A DNA stretch of 64,000 nt from assembly GCF_024806495.1 (NCBI RefSeq), contig NZ_JANUFF010000003.1:248001-312000 (forward strand). Reading direction: 5' to 3'. Of this stretch, positions 1 to 7,279 are shown in pieces (positions within the stretch are counted from its first letter, which is position 1; each line of letters begins with the position of its first letter). A program made the translations under genes and the position numbers. The DNA is from Chryseobacterium sp. JUb7 (GTDB lineage Bacteria > Bacteroidota > Bacteroidia > Flavobacteriales > Weeksellaceae). The notes below the pieces were generated by a model. It saw only the letters and a program-made list of their open reading frames with translations. It ran no database searches and was not told the DNA's origin.

Positions 1-309
1 GCAGAAACTCCCAACCAGGCAAAAAGTTTAGGAAGAAAAGTCAAAAACTTTGATCCTCAACGTTGGAATGAACATAAATATGAAATCGTAAAACAGGGAA
101 ATCTGTTGAAGTTTTCACAACATGAAAAGTTTAGAGAATTTTTGCTTTCAACAAATAATAGAATTTTGATAGAAGCAAGTCCATACGATACAATTTGGGG
201 AATCGGAATGTTGGAAACTGATCCAAGAGCAGAAGATCCATCGCAATGGAACGGAGAAAATCTGTTGGGATTTGCTTTGATGGAAGTTAGGGATGAATTA
301 AGAGGGTAA
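1..309 (+). CDS. NADAR (YbiA-type) N-glycosidase, 5' partial
   Basis: The reading frame is open from the first base, so the N-terminus lies upstream of the window; 102 C-terminal residues are visible. They match the NADAR/DUF1768 core: PNQAK, a GR.V..FD...W segment, then EASPYDTIWGIG (about residues 58-69), a WNGENLLG block and the final ALMEVRDEL helix. Known family members hydrolyse N-glycosidic bonds of ADP-ribosyl compounds, including ADP-ribosyl-guanine in DNA and riboflavin-pathway intermediates. An internal TTG at 106 is not the true start because homology continues upstream of it. It opens the visible part of a long + strand run of ADP-ribose genes, which supports a role in reversing base or nucleotide ADP-ribosylation. 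Family call is firm; substrate is inferred. Confidence 0.88.
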   Translation, partial: AETPNQAKSLGRKVKNFDPQRWNEHKYEIVKQGNLLKFSQHEKFREFLLSTNNRILIEASPYDTIWGIGMLETDPRAEDPSQWNGENLLGFALMEVRDELRG

Positions 310-444
310 AAACACAAGACCAAACACAAAATATTAATATTAAAAAGAATCTTAGCTAATCTTTATTATTGAAATTCGAAAAGAATCAAAGCAAAACCAT
401 GCAGTTTTTAATTAGCGTAAAAACAACACAAATAAAAATGAATT

Positions 445-780
445 ATGGAAGAAGACTTAAAACCCAGATTCATCGAGTCGTTACAAAGAAATAATGACCA
501 GATAAGAGAAGACCGTGCCCGAATTATCGGAGAAGATGCAGAGCTGATTTACAAGCGGAGAGTAGAAGATATCGAACTGAAAATCAAAAGACTGGAAAGA
601 GAGCAGGAAGGCTTGATCGACATCAGTCCTTTAGACAAAAACAGTTTGACATTCGCTGATTTTCAGCCGGAAGCATTCGTTCAGAGAGACATTGAATTAT
701 CATTAATCATCAGAAATTTAAATATTCAATTGGAATTAACAAGAACAAGATTCGAATATTTATTTGGTAAAAAATTTTAA
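445..780 (+). CDS. Small charged coiled-coil protein, function unknown
   Basis: A 111-residue protein I do not recognise. Residues 1-60 are almost entirely charged heptad-like helix (RIIGEDAELIYKRRVEDIEL then KIKRLEREQEGL), followed by a short loop with FADFQPEAF and a second helix ending in FEYLFGKKF. It has no signal peptide or membrane segment, so it is probably cytosolic. The stop lies only 3 bases before the start of the vWA gene, so the two are almost certainly co-transcribed and translationally linked; a small partner or adaptor for the vWA protein is the simplest reading. A 135-nt AT-rich spacer separates it from the NADAR gene. Confidence 0.75.
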   Translation: MEEDLKPRFIESLQRNNDQIREDRARIIGEDAELIYKRRVEDIELKIKRLEREQEGLIDISPLDKNSLTFADFQPEAFVQRDIELSLIIRNLNIQLELTRTRFEYLFGKKF

Positions 781-783
781 GTT

Positions 784-1638
784 ATGGGAGGTACAAGATA
801 CGACATGGACGCTCGTTTTGACAGAGCAAAGAAAGCAGGATATGCATCAAAATCTGCAAGTGAAATTTTCACTCAGAATGCAAAAAGAAAGGCACATGAA
901 TCTATGAATCCACATGGTATTTCTTTCAGAGAATCAAGAGATTCTGCGGTTCATCCAAATTCAGTTCCTATTATTTTAGGACTGGACGTAACGGGAAGTA
1001 TGGGACATATTCCTTATGATTTGATTAAAGAAGGTCTTCCAAAATTAATGGGCGGAATTATCCAGGGTGGTGTTCCGGATCCGGCACTTTTATTCTTGGG
1101 AATCGGAGATCATGAATGTGACGGTTATCCTTTACAGGTTGGTCAGTTTGAATCGGGAGATGAAGAGCTTGATATGTGGTTAACAAGAACTTACATAGAG
1201 TCCGGGGGTGGAGGAAATGCAGGAGAAAGTTATTTATTGGCTTGGTATTTTGCGGCTTTTCACACAAGAACAGATGCTTTTGAAAAGAGAAACCAAAAAG
1301 GATTATTGTTCACTGTTGGTGACGAACCTTGTTTGAAAACACTTCCTGCTTCTGCGATCCGAGAATTAATGGGAACGGGTCAACAGACTTTCAAACATAC
1401 GGAACTGTTGGCGGAAGCTCAGAAGAAATATGAAGTTTTTCACATCAGCGTTTTGCATTCCGGACAAGCGGTGAATGCAGATAAAGGCTGGAAAGATTTA
1501 CTAGGACAAAACTGTTTATCTATCGAGGATTACAGAGATGTTCCGAAAGTGATTAAAGATGTGGTTTGTAGTAAATTTAAAGATAGCTTTACGAAAACCA
1601 CAGAGAATTTAGGATTAGATAATATTCAAATGTATTAA
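784..1638 (+). CDS. von Willebrand factor A-like domain protein
   Basis: A 284-residue cytosolic protein. The central strand IILGLDVTGSM carries a DxTxS metal-ion-dependent adhesion (MIDAS) motif at D68, T70 and S72; further metal-site candidates are GIGDH near D109 and TVGDEP near D180. A glycine-rich loop (SGGGGNAGES, about 140-149) precedes a long helix. vWA proteins usually scaffold protein complexes through metal-dependent contacts, often alongside MoxR-like ATPases; none is visible here. It sits between the coiled-coil protein and the PurA paralogue with 2-3 nt gaps, so a role in assembling or sensing for this ADP-ribose locus is plausible but unproven. The first 60 residues are basic and unassigned. 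Confidence 0.75.
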   Translation: MGGTRYDMDARFDRAKKAGYASKSASEIFTQNAKRKAHESMNPHGISFRESRDSAVHPNSVPIILGLDVTGSMGHIPYDLIKEGLPKLMGGIIQGGVPDPALLFLGIGDHECDGYPLQVGQFESGDEELDMWLTRTYIESGGGGNAGESYLLAWYFAAFHTRTDAFEKRNQKGLLFTVGDEPCLKTLPASAIRELMGTGQQTFKHTELLAEAQKKYEVFHISVLHSGQAVNADKGWKDLLGQNCLSIEDYRDVPKVIKDVVCSKFKDSFTKTTENLGLDNIQMY

Positions 1639-1640
1639 AA

Positions 1641-2711
1641 ATGAAAACAGCACAAATAATTATAGGCTTGGGATTTGGGGATGAAGGTAAAGGCATCACA
1701 ACCGATTTTCTGGCTCAGCAACATCCTGAGTCTGTAGTTATTCGGTTTTCAGGAGGTCAGCAGGCGGCGCATACGGTGATAATTGATGATAAAAAGCACG
1801 TTCATTCCAGCTTTGCGAGTGGTGCGCTGCGTGGTTTGCCTTCGTATTTTACAGAACATTGCACGATTCACCCGACGTTTTTATTCAACGAAAGGGAAGA
1901 ATTAATTCAGAAAAATGGAAATATTGAATTGACAATCCATCCTTTGGCAAAAGTAACGACACCTTTTGATGTTTTATATAACAGAAAAAATATCAAAAAT
2001 TTAGAACACGGAACATGCGGAAAAGGAGTGGGTGCAACGATGAAGAGAAATGAAAGTCCGTTTAAATTATTTGCCATCGATTTAATTGCTCCAAGAACGA
2101 TGTTGATTGAAAAATTAAAAGGAATTGCCAATTATTACGGTTTTGAAGAAGGAGAAGAAATTGAAAATGCGTTGCAGGATTTTTTAGAAGCGATTGATGA
2201 TATTGACTGGAAAATAGAAGGTTATGAGTATTTAAAATCATTTAATCATCTTATTTTTGAAGGCAGCCAAGGAATTTTATTGGATATGGATCACGGGGTT
2301 TTTCCAAATGTGACTTTTGCAAATACCACTTCAAAAAATGCCTATGAAATCTGTCAGTTATTAAAAGTTGAAGACATCGAAATGTTTTACGTGACGAGGA
2401 GCTACTCAACACGACACGGAAGCGGATGGATGAGCAATGAAAAATCATTAAACCTGAAAAATAATGAAGAAGAAACCTGTACTTTTAATGAATTTCAAAA
2501 GGATTTGCGTTTCGGAGAGTTGGATTATGATTTGTTAAACTACGCTTTGAAATTAGATGAAGCTTATGTTGTTACTCAAAAGAAAAATCTGGTGGTAACT
2601 TGTCTGGATCAATTGGATGAAACATTTAAAATAGAAAATCTAAAGGTGAAATTTGATTCTGTTTTTGGATCTTATTCACCTTATTCTAAGGATTTTAAAA
2701 GAATTAATTGA
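1641..2711 (+). CDS. Divergent adenylosuccinate synthetase (PurA) paralogue
   Basis: A 356-residue PurA-superfamily protein, shorter than housekeeping PurA (about 425-430). Retained: the GDEGKG loop at 13-18 with catalytic Asp14, the phosphate-loop His44 in GGQQAAHT, FEGSQG (206-211) and LLDMDHG with PNVT, STRHG (256-260), and a guanine-recognition TxLD-type block (TCLD, 320-323, Lys replaced by Cys). Changed: GGHNAGHT has become GGQQAAHT, and the NEF...TGRRRR segment that holds L-aspartate in PurA is shortened to NEFQKDLRFGELD (283-295), removing the TTGRR loop. It therefore probably activates a 6-oxopurine-like group with GTP but uses another acceptor or substrate. Its position inside an ADP-ribose locus argues against a purine-synthesis role. 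PurZ-like nucleotide modification is one alternative. Confidence 0.82.
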   Translation: MKTAQIIIGLGFGDEGKGITTDFLAQQHPESVVIRFSGGQQAAHTVIIDDKKHVHSSFASGALRGLPSYFTEHCTIHPTFLFNEREELIQKNGNIELTIHPLAKVTTPFDVLYNRKNIKNLEHGTCGKGVGATMKRNESPFKLFAIDLIAPRTMLIEKLKGIANYYGFEEGEEIENALQDFLEAIDDIDWKIEGYEYLKSFNHLIFEGSQGILLDMDHGVFPNVTFANTTSKNAYEICQLLKVEDIEMFYVTRSYSTRHGSGWMSNEKSLNLKNNEEETCTFNEFQKDLRFGELDYDLLNYALKLDEAYVVTQKKNLVVTCLDQLDETFKIENLKVKFDSVFGSYSPYSKDFKRIN

Positions 2712-2748
2712 AATCTAATATCATGAAAACTCTTTGAGATCTTAATTC

Positions 2749-2784
2749 AGTGAAATCGAAGATTCGACGTAGTCAAACGCCTTT
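2749..2784 (+). repeat. 36-bp direct repeat, copy 1
   Basis: An uninterrupted 36-base segment beginning AGTGAAATCGAAGATTCGAC and ending in CGCCTTT recurs identically at 3785-3820. The two copies lie just before and just after the SLOG-like/macro gene pair. Neighbouring TTTGCG-GTTAAAAA tracts resemble dispersed intergenic repeats common in flavobacterial genomes. Confidence 0.9.
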
Positions 2785-2849
2785 GCGTTAAAAATAAATT
2801 GAAAGGCTTTAGCCAAAACTTAAATAAAAAGAATATAAAAAACACAACG

Positions 2850-3257
2850 ATGAAAAAAATATATGTATCTGGAAATGGGAATTTGTCGTGGGAAAATTTT
2901 CATCAATTTTATCTCGAACCAATAAAAAAATTAAACCTTTCCGAATGTGAATTTATTATTGGGGATTTTTCAGGAACTGATACTTTAATGATGGAATTTT
3001 TAAAGGATAAAACTGAAAACGTAACGATTCTTCATGTCGGAAAAAGACCAAGATATTTTGCTAATGCTTTTAAAACAAAGGCGGAAAAATGGAATGTAAT
3101 TGGAGGATTTATGACGAATTATGAAAGAGACATGTTCGGAATTGATCTTTGTACTCATTTTTTAGCGATTGATTTTAATACCGATGAAAAAAGAAAAAGC
3201 GGAACATTAAAAAACATTGAAAAGTGTCTCAGTTTGGGTAAACTAAAAATCACATAA
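2850..3257 (+). CDS. SLOG/Rossmann-like nucleotide-binding protein
   Basis: I start at ATG 2850 (135 aa) because an A-rich leader precedes it and homology begins there (MKKIYVSG). A TTG-initiated extension from 2799 would translate repeat sequence. The fold signature is a first strand YVSGNG, a strand-loop FIIGDFSGTD (36-44), and a C-terminal SGT...EKCLSLGK helix. This matches the SLOG superfamily pattern (strand, G-D-x-x-G-x-D, terminal S-G-T helix) of LOG-, YspA- and DUF2493-type proteins. Family members bind or cleave nucleotides and are often predicted sensors of nucleotide or ADP-ribose ligands. The next gene, a macro protein, starts 2 nt after its stop. The family assignment is from motif reading only. 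Confidence 0.62.
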   Translation: MKKIYVSGNGNLSWENFHQFYLEPIKKLNLSECEFIIGDFSGTDTLMMEFLKDKTENVTILHVGKRPRYFANAFKTKAEKWNVIGGFMTNYERDMFGIDLCTHFLAIDFNTDEKRKSGTLKNIEKCLSLGKLKIT

Positions 3258-3259
3258 AC

Positions 3260-3733
3260 ATGAAAACGATTAAATATTTAAAAGGCGACGCAACAAATCC
3301 GAAAACTGAAGGAAATAAGATCATTACCCATATCTGCAATGATATTGGAGGTTGGGGAAAAGGTTTTGTTTTAGCCATTTCAAATCGATGGAAGAAGCCT
3401 GAAAATGAATATAGAAAATGGTTTCAAAACGGTGAAAACTTTAACCTTGGAGAAATTCAAATGGTTAAAGTTGAAGATGATCTTTGGGTTTGTAATATGA
3501 TCGGTCAGCATAAAACGATTTCTAATTCGAAAGGAATTCCGCCTATCAGATATGAAGAAGTTGAAAAGTGTCTTGAAAAATTAGCAGACGAAGCGTTAAA
3601 ATTAAATGCAAGTATTCATATGCCGAGAATTGGTTGTGGTTTAGCAGGTGGAAAATGGGAAGAAATTGAACCAATTATCGAAAGAACTTTGCTAACAAAT
3701 AACTTGGAAGTATATGTTTATGATTTTGAATAA
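3260..3733 (+). CDS. Macro domain protein, ALC1/TARG1-type
   Basis: A single 157-residue macro domain. Characteristic elements are KGDATNP (8-14), THICNDIGGWGKGFVLAIS (23-41) and PRIGCGLAGGKWEEIEPII (122-140). The ICND/GGWGKGF loop and the RIGCGLAGG..W block define the ALC1-like class with TARG1 and Poa1p, whose members remove terminal ADP-ribose or dephosphorylate ADP-ribose-1''-phosphate. ADP-ribose-1''-phosphate lies downstream of the cyclic product released by Tpt1/KptA, and a KptA gene lies 5 kb further on. It forms a two-gene unit with the SLOG-like gene, bracketed by the 36-bp repeats. Class is confident; substrate inferred. Confidence 0.88.
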   Translation: MKTIKYLKGDATNPKTEGNKIITHICNDIGGWGKGFVLAISNRWKKPENEYRKWFQNGENFNLGEIQMVKVEDDLWVCNMIGQHKTISNSKGIPPIRYEEVEKCLEKLADEALKLNASIHMPRIGCGLAGGKWEEIEPIIERTLLTNNLEVYVYDFE

Positions 3734-3784
3734 AATAATTACTTGAAATTTGACAACATAAAGAATCCTTTGCGAGCTTCGTTA

Positions 3785-3820
3785 AGTGAAATCGAAGATT
3801 CGACGTAGTCAAACGCCTTT
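3785..3820 (+). repeat. 36-bp direct repeat, copy 2
   Basis: Identical to 2749-2784 over all 36 bases and in the same orientation. It lies in the 176-nt gap between the macro gene and the ART-PARG fusion gene, surrounded by CTTTGCG and GTTAAAAA tracts like those beside copy 1. Confidence 0.9.
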
Positions 3821-3909
3821 CCGAACTTAAAAATCAACAGAATAATTTACAAAAAACTTTGCGCCCCTTGAGTTAAAAAACAAATTAAAAATATAAAAAA
3901 AGCACAACC

Positions 3910-5139
3910 ATGAAAACAAGAACACTATACAGACCCGTCGGAGAAAAAGAAATGCTTTTAATTATAGAAAACAATTTCAAAAAATTTCCTCCAAGATTGG
4001 AATGGCAACCCATTTTCTATCCCGTTTTAAATGAAGACTACGCTTCCGAAATCGCAGAAAAATGGAACACGAGAGATGAAGCTGGAAATTATCTCGGTTT
4101 TGTAACCAAATTTGAAGTGCTGGAAGATGAAGTGAATAAATATCCTGCCCAAAATGTCGGAGCCAAAAATCACAACGAATTATGGATTCCTTCGGAAGAA
4201 TTGGATATTTTTAATCAGGCAATTGTAGGAAATATTAAAGTGACAAAAGTATTTATAGGGAAAGATTTTAAAGAACCTGCGAATGCTGATGTAGAAAATT
4301 TACTATTAAACATAAAAAAACTAACGATGACCAATAAAGGAATGGCAAAAGATACACTAGAAATCCTTGCCAAGAAATATTATATAAACGAACACAACGA
4401 AAAAATAAATATAGAAAACGAACTGGAAATTTCCACAAAAGGAACCATTTTGTTTTCACCGGAGGAACTTTCAAAAATAACAAAAAATGAACTTCCGGAA
4501 ACCAGTTTTGAAACTCAGTTTGAAGTCTGGAGATGCAGTTCTTTAAAAGCAATTTTACAATTAGCCGAAGAAGAAAATCAGGAGAAATTGATGTGTCTGA
4601 ATTTCGCATCAGCGAAAAATCCGGGCGGAGGTTTCATCAACGGAGCCGAAGCTCAGGAAGAAAGTTTGGCGAGAACTTCCGGGTTGCATGAAAGCTTGCT
4701 TCAGGGTTGGGATTATTACAAAATTCATCGCGAAATGGAATCTTGTTTTTATACAGATACGATGATTTACAGCCCGAAAGTTCCGGTTTTCAGAAAAGAT
4801 AAAGGCGAATTGTTACCGAAACCTGTTCTATGTAATTTTATAACGTCTCCCGCTGTAAATGCAGGTGTTGTAAAACGTCAGGAACCGGAAAGAGCTCATG
4901 AGATTTTCGGGGCAATGGATGTGAGAACAGATAAAATGTTGGCTTTGGCTTTAAATCAGGGAAATGAAACCTTGATTTTAGGAGCTTGGGGATGTGGAGT
5001 TTTCAAGAATGATCCGAAAGAAATTGCGGAATTATTTAAAAAACACCTTCACGGAAAATATAAAAATAAATTTAAAAGAGTGGTTTTTGCGATTCTCTCG
5101 AAGAAGGAGGAAATGATACAGCCATTCGAAGAAATATAA
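3910..5139 (+). CDS. Putative ART-like domain fused to bacterial PARG
   Basis: A 409-residue two-domain protein. Residues about 195-405 are a bacterial-type poly(ADP-ribose) glycohydrolase (TIGR02452-like): AKNPGGG at 236-241, then the GGG-X7-QEE signature with QEE at 249-251, the catalytic glutamate pair. Residues 1-118 form a separate domain found alone in many bacteria and often annotated ADP-ribosylation/crystallin J1. It reads TLYRPVG (5-11), FYPVLN followed by a YA..IA..W helix (36-52), and HNELWIP (88-94). The spacing of a strand with LYR, a strand-helix with FYPV, and a late NE strand resembles the three-part core of ADP-ribosyltransferases. If that is right, the protein joins a writer to an eraser. 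The PARG call is firm; the ART-like reading is inference. Its stop overlaps the next start by one base. Confidence 0.85.
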   Translation: MKTRTLYRPVGEKEMLLIIENNFKKFPPRLEWQPIFYPVLNEDYASEIAEKWNTRDEAGNYLGFVTKFEVLEDEVNKYPAQNVGAKNHNELWIPSEELDIFNQAIVGNIKVTKVFIGKDFKEPANADVENLLLNIKKLTMTNKGMAKDTLEILAKKYYINEHNEKINIENELEISTKGTILFSPEELSKITKNELPETSFETQFEVWRCSSLKAILQLAEEENQEKLMCLNFASAKNPGGGFINGAEAQEESLARTSGLHESLLQGWDYYKIHREMESCFYTDTMIYSPKVPVFRKDKGELLPKPVLCNFITSPAVNAGVVKRQEPERAHEIFGAMDVRTDKMLALALNQGNETLILGAWGCGVFKNDPKEIAELFKKHLHGKYKNKFKRVVFAILSKKEEMIQPFEEI

Positions 5140-5774
5140 TGGAAGTCAAATTAAAAAAATATAAAGAACAATTACTGGATTGGCCTGAAAAAGGGCATCA
5201 CATCATGGCGCAATATGATGATGAAAAAATCATTGTTTATCAGTCGTATCGAAAAGAAATTGGTGAATTTGCAGTTAAAAATCAATATTTTGGCGGCGCA
5301 TTCAGCTTAGGAAGAATGACTTGGATAAAACCAAATTTTCTTTGGATGATATACCGAAATGGTTGGGGAACGAAGGAAGGTCAGGAATATGTTTTGGCAA
5401 TTCACTTAAAAATAGATGCTTTTAAAAAGTATCTTGAAAATGCTGTTTATTCTTCATACAACGACAGATTGGGAATCTCCAGAGAAGAATGGCAAAATCA
5501 GGTGAAAGAATCTTCTGCGAGACTGCAATGGGATCCGGATCACGATCCTTTTGGCGGAAAACTGGAAAGAAGAGCGATTCAGATTGGATTGAGAAATGAA
5601 TTTACCCGTTCTTTTGCTAAAGATGATTTAATTTTAATTGAAAATATTTCAGATTTTGTAAAAGAACAGCATCAATTTGTATTGAATGATGATTTAGATA
5701 GTCTGATGATTCCTGAAGAAAAAGCATTGCTTTTTGATGATGAAGATTTAAATAAGAAATTAAGGTTAAAATAA
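5139..5774 (+). CDS. DUF4291 family protein
   Basis: A 211-residue protein matching DUF4291 clearly: IIVYQSYRKEIGEFAVKNQ, then RMTWIKPNFLWMIYRNGW (59-96 region), and a later LQWDPDHDPFGGKLERRAIQ block. No catalytic role is established for the family to my knowledge. It is cytosolic, with no signal peptide. The start ATG overlaps the PARG stop by one base, and its own stop overlaps the ATG of the following ADP-ribosylglycohydrolase by one base (TAATG), so translation is coupled on both sides. This strong coupling to erasers suggests it is a writer, target or substrate-binding partner in ADP-ribose metabolism. The C-terminal 40 residues are acidic and probably flexible. Confidence 0.86.
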   Translation: MEVKLKKYKEQLLDWPEKGHHIMAQYDDEKIIVYQSYRKEIGEFAVKNQYFGGAFSLGRMTWIKPNFLWMIYRNGWGTKEGQEYVLAIHLKIDAFKKYLENAVYSSYNDRLGISREEWQNQVKESSARLQWDPDHDPFGGKLERRAIQIGLRNEFTRSFAKDDLILIENISDFVKEQHQFVLNDDLDSLMIPEEKALLFDDEDLNKKLRLK

Positions 5775-6682
5775 TGAAAGATAAACTCTTACTGCCTTCA
5801 ATGTCACTTATGGGAATTTCCATAGGCGATGCTTTTGGAGAATGTTTTTTCGGGGAAGAAAGTTTGATGAAATCTTATATTCATCAAAGAATCATTCCTG
5901 AAAGTTCTTTAGATTTTACTGACGATACGATTATGGCGATTGCTGTTTTCAAATCTTTGGAAAAATTTGGAGAAATCAATCAGGATTTTTTAGCAGAAGA
6001 GTTTACAAGAAATTATTATTTAGATATCAACAGAGGGTATGGACCTTCGATGCATCAATATTTCAGAGCGATAAAAAGTGGAGAAAACTGGAAAGAAGTT
6101 TCTTACTCAAAGTTTGAAGGACAAGGTTCGATGGGAAATGGTGGTGCGATGAGAGCTTCGGTGATTGGAGCTTATTTTTATAATGATTTTGATAAGCTTA
6201 AATTGAATGCAGAGCTTTCCTGTGAAGTAACTCATGCGAACAGAGAAGCGATCGAAGGAACAAAAGCAATAGCATTGGCTGCAGCTTTTGCCGTTCTGGA
6301 GAAATTAGGATTATTAAAACTTAATCAGCAGGATTTTATTCGGAAAATTCAGGATGAATTAATTGATTCTGATATGAAAAGTAAGCTGAACAAAGCCTTA
6401 TATTTAGATGGAAATCCAAGTATTGAATTATTGGTTAAAACCTTAGGAAACGGAATTAAAATGACCGCTCAGGATACTGTTCCGCTTGTTATCTGGATGC
6501 TTTCGAGATACAGAAACAATTTTGAAGAATGTCTTTGGAATACCGTTTCTGCGTTGGGTGACAGAGATACAACCTGTGCGATGGCTGGAGGAATAAGCAT
6601 TTTATGCTGCGATGAAAATTCAGTTCAGGATTGGACGAAAAATGTTGAACAACCATTTAAAACTAAATATTATGAAAATTGA
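5774..6682 (+). CDS. ADP-ribosylglycohydrolase (DraG/ARH family), first copy
   Basis: A 302-residue all-helical ARH-type hydrolase. The binuclear Mg2+/Mn2+ site is visible: GDAFGE (18-23), FTDDT (48-52) and the C-terminal GDRDTT (262-267). SMGNGGAMR (119-127) and the [16 protein letters not shown] helix (150-165) are typical of the family. Such enzymes remove ADP-ribose from arginine, serine, DNA thymidine or other acceptors, or cleave free ADP-ribose derivatives. The 3' end overlaps the MacroD-type gene by 11 nt in another frame. A second, quite different ARH lies 1.3 kb downstream, so the two probably act on different linkages. Confidence 0.93.
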   Translation: MKDKLLLPSMSLMGISIGDAFGECFFGEESLMKSYIHQRIIPESSLDFTDDTIMAIAVFKSLEKFGEINQDFLAEEFTRNYYLDINRGYGPSMHQYFRAIKSGENWKEVSYSKFEGQGSMGNGGAMRASVIGAYFYNDFDKLKLNAELSCEVTHANREAIEGTKAIALAAAFAVLEKLGLLKLNQQDFIRKIQDELIDSDMKSKLNKALYLDGNPSIELLVKTLGNGIKMTAQDTVPLVIWMLSRYRNNFEECLWNTVSALGDRDTTCAMAGGISILCCDENSVQDWTKNVEQPFKTKYYEN

Positions 6683-7178
6683 AGTAACCTTAGGAGACAT
6701 CACCAAAATTAAAGCAGACGCTATTGTGAACGCTGCGAATTCATCCTTATTGGGTGGCGGCGGAGTGGATGGAGCGATTCACCGAGCGGGTGGTGACGCC
6801 ATTTTGGAAGAATGCAGAGCGATCAGAAACCGACAGGGAAAATGTAAAACAGGAGAAGCTGTTGTAACCACAGCCGGAAATCTTCCTGCAAAGTATGTCA
6901 TTCACACCGTCGGTCCGGTTTGGAATGATAATGAAGAAGAAAGCTCCGAATTGTTGGCGAATTGCTATAAAAATTCATTACAACTGGCCGATAGTTTAGA
7001 GGTGAAAACAATTTCTTTTCCCGGAATCAGTACCGGAGTTTATGGCTTTCCAAAAGAACTGGCCGCAAAAATTGCTGTTGATGAGGTGCGAAAATTTCAG
7101 TCGAACAACATTGAAAAAGTAATTTTTGTCTGTTTTGGAGATGAAAATGAAGAGATTTATAAAAAATTATTGGAATAA
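6672..7178 (+). CDS. MacroD/YmdB-type macro domain ADP-ribose hydrolase
   Basis: Start set at ATG 6672, where the family begins ([11 protein letters not shown]), giving 168 aa; the longer frame from 6612 only reads the tail of the previous gene. Diagnostic motifs are [22 protein letters not shown] (16-37) and [12 protein letters not shown] (116-127). Known relatives hydrolyse O-acetyl-ADP-ribose, the sirtuin by-product, and mono-ADP-ribosyl-glutamate/aspartate. A sirtuin gene follows 101 nt downstream, so clearance of O-acyl-ADP-ribose made by that sirtuin is a natural role. The 11-nt overlap with the upstream ARH implies coupled translation. Confidence 0.94.
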   Translation: MKIEVTLGDITKIKADAIVNAANSSLLGGGGVDGAIHRAGGDAILEECRAIRNRQGKCKTGEAVVTTAGNLPAKYVIHTVGPVWNDNEEESSELLANCYKNSLQLADSLEVKTISFPGISTGVYGFPKELAAKIAVDEVRKFQSNNIEKVIFVCFGDENEEIYKKLLE

Positions 7179-7279
7179 ATTCAAGTATTTCGATTTTAAA
7201 TATTTCAAAGATGGATTTAATTTTCAGATTAAAAATCTGCATAATTTGCTAAATCTGCGAGAGATTAAAAATTAAACAA

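Noticed and set aside
1641-2711. Housekeeping purA
   Set aside because: The aspartate-binding loop is shortened, phosphate-loop residues are changed, and the neighbours are ADP-ribose enzymes rather than purine genes.
2799-2849. N-terminal extension of the SLOG-like protein from TTG
   Set aside because: It would translate the repeat-rich spacer; ATG 2850 has the typical A-rich leader and starts the conserved strand.
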